Source: Pseudoalteromonas sp. EB27 (GTDB lineage: Bacteria > Pseudomonadota > Gammaproteobacteria > Enterobacterales > Alteromonadaceae). Taken from it: DNA of 64,000 nt. The translations under genes and the position numbers were made by a program. Of this stretch, positions 8,175-16,263 are shown piece after piece. The notes under the pieces were generated by a model. It saw nothing but the letters and a program-made list of their open reading frames with translations, was not told the DNA's origin and searched no databases. Numbering within the stretch: position 1 is the first letter of the stretch; each line of letters begins with the position of its first letter. The stretch spans positions 124,001 through 188,000 of the forward strand of contig NZ_MTQD01000009.1 in NCBI RefSeq assembly GCF_001974875.1. Direction: 5' to 3'.

Positions 8175-8690
8175 GCGTAGAGCTTGCTCACGCGAGAAGC
8201 GCAGCTTCTAATTACTTTGTATATATAGGAGTAATTGTATGTGTGGTTTGAATTTTGTAAAAGCGTTGCTTTTAAACGCCAGCAAGCTGCACGTCTACAA
8301 GTTAAATCAAACCACAGTGTCAAGTTTTGTGGTAGGCGCAGAGCTTGCTCACGCGAGAAGCGTAGCTTCTAATTACTTTGTATATATAGGAGTCAATTTA
8401 TGTGTGGTTTAATAATTTTTGTAAAAGCGTTGCTTTTAAACGCCAGCAAGCTGCACGTCTACAAGTTAAATCAAACCACAGTGTCAAGTTTTGTGGTAGG
8501 CGTTGAGCTTGCTCACGCGAGAAGCGTAGCTTCTAATTGCTCAATCACCTATTGTAAAAGCGTTGCTTTTAAACGCCAGCAAGCAGCGCGTCTACAGGTG
8601 TTTTAACCCAAGTTTAAGAGTATGCCTTGTAGACGTTGAGCTTGCTCACGTAAGAAGCGAAGCTTCTCATTGTATTTATTATTTTATTCC
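8175..8690. repeat. REP/BIME array, right of the IS110 element
   Basis: This continues the interrupted array: type A REPs starting near 8175, 8329, 8496 and 8627, alternating with inverted type B REPs (AAAAGCGTTGCTTTTAAACG... GTCTAC) near 8259, 8421 and 8553. A spacer TTTGTATATATAGGAGT occurs twice. The open frames in it (for example 8400-8606) are repeat-derived and are not called. Confidence 0.9.
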
Positions 8691-8698
8691 CTAAGTGC

Positions 8699-8738
8699 TT
8701 CTCTAAAAGCGTAGCGTCTCTTAACCTCTTAGTGAATT
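8699..8738 (-). repeat. Inverted third copy of the 3566/3705 repeat
   Basis: The reverse complement reads TTCACTAAGAGGTTAAGAGA followed by CGCTACGCTTTTAGAG, matching the repeat at 3566 and 3705 with a few substitutions. It ends the REP array before ybiT. Confidence 0.75.
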
Positions 8739-8792
8739 ATTTATTTAAGCCATTATTAATTAATTTTATAGTTAAACTCAAATTTTACACAT

Positions 8793-8826
8793 AAAAAAAC
8801 GGCGCTAAATTTAGCACCGTTTTTAT
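8793..8826. terminator. Bidirectional terminator after ybiT
   Basis: ACGGCGCTAAA / TTTAGCACCGT arms (8799-8809 and 8810-8820) have one mismatch. A-run and T-run flank them, so they serve the minus-strand ybiT transcript and would also stop plus-strand reading. Confidence 0.85.
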
Positions 8827-8844
8827 AAGCAATTAGAAAAAAGT

Positions 8845-10443
8845 TTACGCTTTTTTCTCTTCACAACTTGCTAGGTATTCGTCAAACGTACCTTGGAAAT
8901 CGATTACTTTTTTATCTTTAATATCAATGATACGCGTAGCTAATGACGATACAAACTCACGGTCATGGCTTACAAAAATAAGCGTACCTTCAAAGTCTTT
9001 AAGCGCATTGTTAAGCGCTTCAATAGCTTCCATATCCATGTGGTTAGTTGGTTCGTCCATAACAAGAACATTAACGTCTTGCATCATTAACTTACCGAAT
9101 AACAGGCGGTTTTTTTCACCACCAGAACAGTTACGCGCTTTTTTGTTTGAATCGTCTGCTGTAAACAACAAACGGCCTAACATGCCACGAACCATTAAAT
9201 CGTTATGCTTAGCTGTACGCCATTGCGACATCCAATCAAACAACGTTAAATCGTTATCAAAATCTTTTGTGCTGTCTTGCGGGCAGTAACCAAAGGTCGC
9301 ATTTTCAGACCATTTAATTTCGCCTTCATTACTTTTAAGCTCGTCTACTAAACAGCGTAAAAATGTTGTTTTACCCACACCATTTTCGCCAATTACAGCA
9401 AGCTTAGCGCCAGCTTCTAGTAGTAAGTCGCCACCAGTAAATAACGTTTCGCCATCAAAACCATGGCCAAGCTTATTAACTTCAAGCGCTTGACGATACA
9501 TTTTTTTACCTTCGTCAAACGAAAGTGATGGGCTCATACGGCTTGAAGATTTAACTTCATCAAGCTTAATTTTATCCATTTTTTTAGCGCGCGAACTTGC
9601 TTGTTTAGCTTTAGAAGCGTTAGCACCAAAACGGTTAACAAAGTCTTGTAGCTCGTCAATTTCAGCGCTCTTTTTAGCGTTTTCAGCTAAAAGTTGCTCG
9701 CGTTGTAAGCCCGCAGCTTCTAAAAACTTCTCGTAGTTACCAGGGTAAATACGTAATTCGCCGTAATCAATATCGGCCATATGCGTACATACCGAGTTTA
9801 AAAAGTGACGGTCATGCGAAATAATAATCATCGTACATTTACGTTTGTTAAGCTCGTTAGCAAGCCACGTAATTGTATGAATGTCCAAGTTATTGGTAGG
9901 CTCATCAAGTAGTAAAATGTCAGGATTTGCAAATAACGCTTGTGCTAAAAGCACGCGTAGTTTCCAACCTGGAGCAACGTTTGCCATTAACCCGTAATGA
10001 AATTCTTTATCGATACCCGCTTCAAGCAAAATCTCTTCAGCGCGGCTTTCTGCCGTGTAACCGTCCATTTCAGCAAATACGCTTTCAAGATCGGCTACTT
10101 TCATGCCGTCGTCTTCGCTCATTTCTGGTAACGAGTAAATACGTTCGCGCTCTTGCTTTACTTTCCAAAGCTCCACGTCGCCCATAATTACCGCGTCTAC
10201 AACGCTGTATTGCTCAAAAGCAAACTGGTCTTGGCTTAGGTTACCTACTTTTAACCCTGGAGTAATAGATACATTACCCGCACTTGGAACAAGCGCACCG
10301 CTTAAAATTTTCATGAAAGTCGACTTGCCGCAGCCGTTAGCGCCAATTAAACCGTAACGGTTACCGTTACCAAATTTAGCTGAAATGTTTTCAAACAACG
10401 GCTCTGCGCCAAACTGCATCGTAATATTTGCGGTGGAGATCAA
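8845..10443 (-). CDS. ybiT: ABC-F ribosome-associated ATPase, YbiT type
   Basis: A soluble protein with two ATP-binding cassettes and no membrane domain. Cassette 1 has Walker [11 protein letters not shown] and Walker [11 protein letters not shown]; cassette 2 has [19 protein letters not shown] and [10 protein letters not shown]. The P-site tRNA interaction linker lies between ([19 protein letters not shown]). I recognise it as YbiT by the near-identical N-terminus [15 protein letters not shown] and by WMSQWR. I start at TTG 10443 ([11 protein letters not shown]), giving 532 residues, close to the E. coli protein. The longer frame to 10605 adds unrelated residues. ABC-F proteins act on stalled ribosomes. 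Confidence 0.93.
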   Translation of the reverse strand: MISTANITMQFGAEPLFENISAKFGNGNRYGLIGANGCGKSTFMKILSGALVPSAGNVSITPGLKVGNLSQDQFAFEQYSVVDAVIMGDVELWKVKQERERIYSLPEMSEDDGMKVADLESVFAEMDGYTAESRAEEILLEAGIDKEFHYGLMANVAPGWKLRVLLAQALFANPDILLLDEPTNNLDIHTITWLANELNKRKCTMIIISHDRHFLNSVCTHMADIDYGELRIYPGNYEKFLEAAGLQREQLLAENAKKSAEIDELQDFVNRFGANASKAKQASSRAKKMDKIKLDEVKSSSRMSPSLSFDEGKKMYRQALEVNKLGHGFDGETLFTGGDLLLEAGAKLAVIGENGVGKTTFLRCLVDELKSNEGEIKWSENATFGYCPQDSTKDFDNDLTLFDWMSQWRTAKHNDLMVRGMLGRLLFTADDSNKKARNCSGGEKNRLLFGKLMMQDVNVLVMDEPTNHMDMEAIEALNNALKDFEGTLIFVSHDREFVSSLATRIIDIKDKKVIDFQGTFDEYLASCEEKKA

Positions 10444-10736
10444 AAAGGGTAATCCTAGATTAGTACTGACAGGAGTACGCTGCAGCAAAACGCCACAAAC
10501 AAGAACCAGACAATAGGGTAAATTAGCTGGCGAATTATACAGATCAGCCACAACGAATGAAAGATAAAAGGTAGCTAATTTATAACCAAGCGAAAATAAC
10601 GGCAATTCTCAATTTTAAGTCACTATTTTTAGCATAAGTGGTGTTAGGTTTACCTATAACAGGAATATAAATAACCACTACCGCCAATAACATTAAATAA
10701 GTGTTGCAGCCAAATAGCCAAGTTACTCCCCAAGCT

Positions 10737-11477
10737 TTAATGCACAGGCTGATAAATTAATTTTATAGCGGTCGCATTTTTGATAATTAGTTGATTAACC
10801 GTCGCTACGTCATCAAGAGTTAGCGACTCTTTACTTAGCATAAAATGTACGTTGTTAACGTTAATCGGTGTAATAGACTTTACCTGCGTAATTGAGGGGT
10901 GTTTTTTTACAAAGTACTGCGCAACAGCAGAGTCTTCAATAACATAGTCAATTCGTTTTTTATCTAACATGCTAAATCGATTATTTGCTTGAGCAGTAAG
11001 CACCACCTGTGTTGGATACTTAGTTTTTAACTGTTCAAGCTCGTTACCAAAAAAGCTCCCTCGGTTAATACCCGCTGTAAACTTTTTACTAAAAAGCTCA
11101 GCTAAGCTTGTTACATCAGGCGAATCTTTATGTTTATAAAGCCGCATAACCTCGTCGCGGTAAGGCAGACTAAAATGCGCATATTGAGCGCGTTGTTCTG
11201 TATAACTTGCCGCGTAGGTTATATCTACTCGGCCATTTTTAAGCTCAGCTTGAACACGTGAAAAACTCGGAAAATAAGTCCATTTAATACAAAATTTTGA
11301 ATCTTTAAAAATAGCGTCTGCAGCATCCACTTCTGCGCCTAAAAATGTATCACCTTGTTTAACAAGATAAGGCGGCCAATTGGTTTCGTTAGTGCCCATC
11401 ACCAATGTTTTTGTACATGCTAAGGCATTAAATTGAGTAAATAACAGTGTAGTAAACGCTAAAAATAAAGTTTTCAT
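10737..11477 (-). CDS. Periplasmic solute-binding protein (SBP_bac_3), paralogue B
   Basis: A signal peptide (residues 1-22, ending NALA) precedes a family 3 extracellular solute-binding domain, with TLVMGTNETNWPPYLVKQG near the start and RVDITYAASYTEQRAQY and IDYVIEDSAVAQYF later. The start at 11477 follows AAGGAG by five bases and gives 246 residues, the same length as its neighbour; the upstream ATG at 11501 would overlap the previous gene. It lies 13 bases after the stop of paralogue A, so the two form an operon. No permease or ATPase gene is adjacent. These stand-alone proteins may work with a distant transporter or as sensors. Confidence 0.88.
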   Translation of the reverse strand: MKTLFLAFTTLLFTQFNALACTKTLVMGTNETNWPPYLVKQGDTFLGAEVDAADAIFKDSKFCIKWTYFPSFSRVQAELKNGRVDITYAASYTEQRAQYAHFSLPYRDEVMRLYKHKDSPDVTSLAELFSKKFTAGINRGSFFGNELEQLKTKYPTQVVLTAQANNRFSMLDKKRIDYVIEDSAVAQYFVKKHPSITQVKSITPINVNNVHFMLSKESLTLDDVATVNQLIIKNATAIKLIYQPVH

Positions 11478-11490
11478 TACACTCCTTAAA

Positions 11491-12231
11491 TTAGTGTTCA
11501 AACAACACTTTAAGTGCTGTTTTATTTTTGTTTATATATTCATTAATTACCGCAAGCTCAGTAACCGACACCGTATTTTTGCTAAACATTAAGTAAATGT
11601 CGTCCTTGTTTACATACTCAATACTGGTTACTAATTTTATGTTAGTGCTTTTTTCACCAAAGTGAGCACCTACTAATTCGTCTTCAATAGCAAAATCAAT
11701 ACGTTGTTTATTAAGCATTTCAAAGCGCTTACTAGTTGCACTAGTGTATTCAATTTGTTTTTTATATTTAGTTTTATATTGCTCAAACTCTTCGCCGTAG
11801 TAGCTCCCAAAGTTAGCGCCCACGGTAAGGCCTTGTTTAAAAATATCTTCGAGGTTTTTAACGTTATGCTGATTGTTTGTATTTTCGTACAAACGCATAA
11901 CTTCAGTTCGGTAGGTATCACTAAAGTGCACATATTTAGCGCGTTTATCGGTATAACTTGCAGCCCATCCTAAATCAATACGGCCGTATTTAAGTTCAAT
12001 AAAAGCCCGCTTAGAATTTGGCAGTAACTTAACTTCAAAACAAAAAGGGGAGTCAGCAAATATAATGTTGAGCGCATCAACCTCCGAGCCTTGCAGCTTA
12101 CCATTAATACCCATTACATAAGGCGGCCAAAAAGCATCGTGCGATGCCACGCTAAAGGTTCTCTCACAAGCAAATACATTAAACGGAGCCGTAAACAGCA
12201 AACATAAAAATACGGTAATTAATTTATTCAT
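11491..12231 (-). CDS. Periplasmic solute-binding protein (SBP_bac_3), paralogue A
   Basis: 246 residues with a signal peptide (cleavage near NVFA) and a family 3 solute-binding fold. The motifs parallel those of the downstream gene: FWPPYVMGINGKLQGSEVDA, RIDLGWAASYTDKRAKYVHFS, RIDFAIEDELVGAHF. The shared order and length show a tandem duplication. The start at 12231 has GAGGCG upstream. The likely ligand is a polar amino acid or similar small molecule, but the binding residues cannot be read with certainty. The 325 bases upstream (12232-12556) hold no gene; they contain A/T-rich promoter-like sequence for this operon and for the divergent methyltransferase gene. Confidence 0.88.
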   Translation of the reverse strand: MNKLITVFLCLLFTAPFNVFACERTFSVASHDAFWPPYVMGINGKLQGSEVDALNIIFADSPFCFEVKLLPNSKRAFIELKYGRIDLGWAASYTDKRAKYVHFSDTYRTEVMRLYENTNNQHNVKNLEDIFKQGLTVGANFGSYYGEEFEQYKTKYKKQIEYTSATSKRFEMLNKQRIDFAIEDELVGAHFGEKSTNIKLVTSIEYVNKDDIYLMFSKNTVSVTELAVINEYINKNKTALKVLFEH

Positions 12232-12556
12232 TGCGCCTCATAGTTATTATTTTTGCTTATTATTACAACAGTATAAACCAGCTTTTGTATTTTAGCGGCG
12301 CGGGATTGTTTAAAGATGTAAAAACCATCCGTAATTATGAGAATGCCTAGTATGTAGGTGTTTATAGAAGGGTGGTTGTATTTTATATTTTATACAGCGT
12401 GTGTCACTCAGCATCAGTGCTTAATAACAACGGCGTATTAATTTAAAAATTTCTACTTATTAAGCCTATATTTAATGCGCTTGTTCCTGTAGATTAAACA
12501 AATAATGAATGCAGTATTAACAGTGTCTTAGCTGTTAAACGATTAGCCAAGGAGCG

Positions 12557-13162
12557 GTGAGTCTCGTGTCAAACACCACACTTACTTATTATAACCAAAA
12601 TGCCAAAGCTTTTAGCGATTCAACACTTAACGTTGATATGGCGGCGCTTTATGCTGAGTTTTTACCGCACGTTGCACAGCATGGGAGTATTTTGGACGCC
12701 GGTTGTGGCAGCGCTCGTGATGCCGCATTTTTTAAAGCACAGGGTTTTACTGTAAGTGCGTTTGATGCAAGCCCAGAGCTGGCAGAGTTGGCAAGCAGTT
12801 ACTTACAACAACCTGTAGCGGTTAAAACATTCCAAGAGCTAAATTGTGTAAATCAGTACGATGGTATTTGGTGCTGCGCTAGTTTATTGCACGTTCCGAA
12901 GGCTGAGTTACCGCAGGTGTTTTTAAATCTACAACTTGCGCTTAAACCGAATGGCGTTTTGTATGTATCGTTTAAATATGGCGATACAGAGCGTGTGCAT
13001 AATGGTCGTGAATTTACAGATTTAAACGAAAATGCTTTAACGCATTTACTTAGCCATACGCAGCTAAAAGCCATTAAACAATGGCAAAGCGTTGACAGGC
13101 GGCCAGAGCGCGAAAGCGAAGTGTGGCTAAATGCGCTTATTAAAGTAGTGCACGTTTTATGA
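12557..13162 (+). CDS. Class I SAM-dependent methyltransferase
   Basis: 201 residues with motif I ILDAGCGSARDAAFF, motif II acid in SAFDASPEL and the post-motif LLHVPKAELPQVF, as in the UbiE/Tam-like small-molecule group. No target-recognition region for DNA is visible. The start is uncertain: AAGGAG at 12549 is two bases from GTG 12557 and eleven from GTG 12566. The stop overlaps the ATG of the next gene by four bases (ATGA), so the two are translationally coupled. Its substrate is unknown. Confidence 0.88.
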   Translation: MSLVSNTTLTYYNQNAKAFSDSTLNVDMAALYAEFLPHVAQHGSILDAGCGSARDAAFFKAQGFTVSAFDASPELAELASSYLQQPVAVKTFQELNCVNQYDGIWCCASLLHVPKAELPQVFLNLQLALKPNGVLYVSFKYGDTERVHNGREFTDLNENALTHLLSHTQLKAIKQWQSVDRRPERESEVWLNALIKVVHVL

Positions 13163-14253
13163 TTGGAGCAATGCAGCAACAGCTCGACTTTATTGCATAT
13201 ATTCAGCGCTTATTAGTTGAAGGTGATTTTAGCGCTACTTATAAGTTTGCGCTTTTACACGCTATTGCTGATGTATGTGTAGAGCAGCCACTATTATCAG
13301 AGCAAAGCGAATTAGTCATAGAGCTGCCAGCACTCGCTGATAAGCTAATTACTTTGTATTGGCATCATGCTATGCCGTTTTCGTCAGAGCATACAGGCGA
13401 AAGTGCCTTACTTAAGCAAAATACAGGCGCACAATCAAAAGTCATTAGCGTATTGTTTGAATGCCAACAAAACAACATACGTAACTTTCGCCAGTTGAAG
13501 CAAAGCCCATTTTACAAACCCACATTTAGCGCTGCTATGGCAACACTAAAAACAGGGCCGCTTTGGCGCTTACAAATTCTCGCTAAGCAAGAAGAATGCT
13601 TTTTATACCCGCATACAAACAGCACTCAATTTATTACTTTAAATGCAGGTATTGCTAGCTGCTTTAGGCGCTTTTACGACCTAGTTGTATATTTAGCTAA
13701 AAATGCTTGGCTGCAAAAAATTCAAAGTATAAAACACAACCAAGCACTTATTGGCCCGCAAAGCCAGCTGCAAGAATTTTTGTTTGGCGTAGACCGTAAC
13801 GCACTCACTAAAGCAAAACCTGTTTTAGTAGAGCTGCAATCAAATACCTGCTTTTATTGCCAAAAGCCAATGAAAAACGATGTTGAGGTTGATCACTTTA
13901 TACCGTTTTCCCGCTACGCAAACGACCTAGGCCACAACTTTGTAGCTGCGCACAGTGCATGCAATAACAACAAACGCGACTTTTTAGCGGCACAGCAACA
14001 CCGTGAGCGTTGGCATAATCAAAACTTAGTTATTAATAGCCAAACTATTAGCAAGGAATTAAGCGCCTATTTTCATTGCGACGTCGATAAGTCACTTGCA
14101 GTCAGTAATTGGGCATATCAGGTTGCGCAGACTAACAGCGCAAAGTTATGGGTAAAAAAAGGTTATTTTGAAGAAGCGGCTAGTTTTAAATATCAGCAAC
14201 CAAGTACAGGGCTGGATTTAGTAGCGGAAGAAAAGCCAAGGTATGACGTGTAA
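13159..14253 (+). CDS. HNH endonuclease-domain protein
   Basis: 364 residues. The N-terminal ~220 residues are helical and unassigned. Residues 231-275 form an HNH nuclease with a zinc knuckle: CFYC (C231, C234), VDHFIPF (catalytic H), HNFVAAHSACNNNKRDF. The histidine, asparagine and second cysteine pair are all present, so it should be active. It overlaps the methyltransferase gene upstream by four bases. The pair could be a housekeeping or nucleic-acid modification unit, or a small defence unit. It sits right at the left edge of the defence island. Confidence 0.87.
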   Translation: MIGAMQQQLDFIAYIQRLLVEGDFSATYKFALLHAIADVCVEQPLLSEQSELVIELPALADKLITLYWHHAMPFSSEHTGESALLKQNTGAQSKVISVLFECQQNNIRNFRQLKQSPFYKPTFSAAMATLKTGPLWRLQILAKQEECFLYPHTNSTQFITLNAGIASCFRRFYDLVVYLAKNAWLQKIQSIKHNQALIGPQSQLQEFLFGVDRNALTKAKPVLVELQSNTCFYCQKPMKNDVEVDHFIPFSRYANDLGHNFVAAHSACNNNKRDFLAAQQHRERWHNQNLVINSQTISKELSAYFHCDVDKSLAVSNWAYQVAQTNSAKLWVKKGYFEEAASFKYQQPSTGLDLVAEEKPRYDV

Positions 14254-14275
14254 TCGATAATTTGTAGTTTGTGCT

Positions 14276-14400
14276 GTAGGCGTTAGTTTATCTCGCGCTT
14301 TAACTTGTAGGCGCAGAGCTTGCTCGCGCGAAAAGCGAAGCTTTTAAACTTCGGTGTAATTAATGTGTAGGTGCGATTTTATATCGCGCTCATAAATTGG
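14276..14400 (+). repeat. Three REP-like units
   Basis: GTAGGCGTTAGTTTATCTCG (14278), GTAGGCGCAGAGCTTGCTCG (14308) and GTAGGTGCGATTTTATATCG (14371) each begin with GTAG and contain a short hairpin. The last belongs to a second subfamily seen again, inverted, at 31.8 and 35.2-35.4 kb. Confidence 0.8.
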
Positions 14401-14430
14401 TGTTTTATCGTGAAGATTTAAAGGATTTTA

Positions 14431-14451
14431 AAAACCTCTATTCGAGGTTTT
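14431..14451 (+). terminator. Possible terminator
   Basis: AAAACCTC TATTC GAGGTTTT is a perfect 8 bp hairpin with four terminal T. It is 178 bases after the HNH gene and just before repeat R1. Confidence 0.5.
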
Positions 14452-14694
14452 ATCGCGTTGGCGATGGCAACCAAAGGGCGGCTGCCACCGACTGCCCTTT
14501 GGAATCCCACGGCGCACCCGAGGATCACACTTTATCTTCAACTTACGTTAATGATGTGAACGTAACCAGCGTAGATAGGCCATCCATGGCCAAGCTACGC
14601 TTTGTACAGCATCCATGCTGTAAATTACTCATCATTAAGTAAGTTTCAGGTGTGATCACGGGGAATTGGAGTGTGTTGGTAGATTGGTGTTTAT
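14452..14694 (+). repeat. Structured repeat R1, left border of module 1
   Basis: A ~240 bp multi-hairpin element. The outer arms GGATCACAC (near 14522) and GTGTGATCAC (14650-14659) face each other. Inside are GGCCATCCATGGCC and ACAGCATCCATGCTGT, both near-perfect palindromes, and an AACGTAACCAGCGTAGAT segment. The flank CACGGGGAATTGGAGTGTGT through TTGGTGTTTAT is shared base for base with R2. There is no coding sequence. Confidence 0.88.
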
Positions 14695-14767
14695 AGTTTT
14701 ACAAACATAAGTATTTAATAGCAAAGCTCAAACAGATTTGCTCTACTTAATTATAAAAGGATTTAAA

Positions 14768-16261
14768 ATGCATTATGAGAACCTTTACCCATCACCATCT
14801 TCATTGATGGAGTCATTGCGTGATATAGGTTACTCAATGGAAACAGCTTTAGCTGATGTAATTGATAATAGTATCACTGCACAAGCAACAGCCATCCACA
14901 TAGACTTTTCTTGGAATGATGCAGAACCTTGGTTGGCAATTTCTGATAATGGACACGGAATGAATTACCAAGAGTTGCTACTCGCAATGAAACTTGGCAG
15001 CCTAAGCCCACTAGAGTCGAGAAAAGATAATGATTTAGGTAGATTTGGACTGGGCCTCAAAACAGCTTCTTTTTCCCAGTGCAGAAAACTTACAGTAGTA
15101 TCCAAAAAAGAAAATATCGTATCAGCTATGGAATGGGATCTCGACCAAATAACGGAAAACCCTGATACAGGTTGGAAAGTAAAAATTTTAGACTCAAATG
15201 ATTTACATCAAGTTTTGGAGTTAAGGGAGCTACTCTTAACCCTTGATCAAAAACCTTCCGGCACAATTGTATTATGGAGGCAGCTAGATAGATTAGATTC
15301 ATTTGATTCTCTTGCTATCAGGGAAAAAAAACTAAATTTAATAATCGATCATTCAAGAAAACATCTTGAATTAACATATCATCGTTTTCTCAATGCTGGG
15401 ACAGGAAAAAAATCTGTACGAATTTTTTTAAATGGTGGCAATCTTGAAGGTATTGATCCGTTTAATGTTTCTCATAATGCTACATTAGAGCTTCCATCAC
15501 AGTCTATTTATGTAGACTCCAAAGAAATTATAGTCCAACCATTCGTACTTCCTCATTATACGAAAGTTTCTCCTCAGGAGTATGAAAAATATTCTGGAGA
15601 AGGGGGGTACCTTCATAACCAAGGTTTTTATGTATATAGAAACAAAAGATTAATTATCAAAAGTACTTGGTTTAGATTAATGCCTAAAGAAGAGTTAACT
15701 AAGTTAATACGAGTAAGAGTAGATATACCGAATTCACTAGATCATATTTGGAAAATTGATGTTAAAAAATCGAATGCAAGCCCCCCTGAAGTAGTAAGAA
15801 AAGGATTAAAGCAAATCATCTCAGAGGTTGAATATTCAGGAAAACGGGTATTTAAGCAAAAAGGTCATCAACTTAAGTCAAAAATTTTAGAACCATTTTG
15901 GAATAGGAGTGTAGCTTCTGGGAAGGTGAGTTATGAAATAAGCAAAAGCCACCCTTTAATTGAATCTCTCAAAAATAAGCTGGGAGATGACTTACAAAAA
16001 GAGTTTATCAATATTTTAACGTCTGTAGAGTCTTCTTTTCCTTCAGACTTATATTTTAATGACTTTGCAAATTCACCTGAAAATGTTGTTAAACCAAGCG
16101 TGCCAGCAGAGGAATTGAAAAATATTATTCAAGTATTTTTGCTTATTTACAAAAATGAAGAATTATCCAAAGAAGAAGTTATCGAAAAGATTATTCAGAT
16201 AGAACCAATGGCTTCACATGTTGATTTAAGCATTGAAATAATAGACGGAATGGAAATCTAA
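14768..16261 (+). CDS. MORC/MutL-like GHKL ATPase of a restriction-type operon
   Basis: The N-terminal GHKL ATPase shows the N-box N34 in DVIDNSITA, G1 around D60 (SDNGHGM), and G2 around residues 91-99 (GRFGLGLKTAS). An S5-like second domain follows (YVYRNKRLIIKSTWFRL), as in MutL and MORC. The start at 14768 has AAGGA seven bases upstream. It is 497 residues, the first gene of a four-gene operon, two bases before the Z1 gene. In the literature (Iyer, Abhiman and Aravind, 2008), MORC-like ATPases with Z1 helicases, PD-(D/E)XK nucleases and C5 methylases were predicted to form restriction systems. This operon fits that description. Confidence 0.9.
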   Translation: MHYENLYPSPSSLMESLRDIGYSMETALADVIDNSITAQATAIHIDFSWNDAEPWLAISDNGHGMNYQELLLAMKLGSLSPLESRKDNDLGRFGLGLKTASFSQCRKLTVVSKKENIVSAMEWDLDQITENPDTGWKVKILDSNDLHQVLELRELLLTLDQKPSGTIVLWRQLDRLDSFDSLAIREKKLNLIIDHSRKHLELTYHRFLNAGTGKKSVRIFLNGGNLEGIDPFNVSHNATLELPSQSIYVDSKEIIVQPFVLPHYTKVSPQEYEKYSGEGGYLHNQGFYVYRNKRLIIKSTWFRLMPKEELTKLIRVRVDIPNSLDHIWKIDVKKSNASPPEVVRKGLKQIISEVEYSGKRVFKQKGHQLKSKILEPFWNRSVASGKVSYEISKSHPLIESLKNKLGDDLQKEFINILTSVESSFPSDLYFNDFANSPENVVKPSVPAEELKNIIQVFLLIYKNEELSKEEVIEKIIQIEPMASHVDLSIEIIDGMEI

Positions 16262-16263
16262 TT

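Noticed and set aside
6654-8606. Several plus-strand open frames with similar amino-acid repeats
   Set aside because: Their sequences are translations of alternating REPs (for example VVGVELAHARSAASN). The repetition reflects DNA repeats, not proteins.
6662-8690. The REP array as a CRISPR array
   Set aside because: Units alternate in orientation, spacers are themselves repeated, and no cas genes are near.
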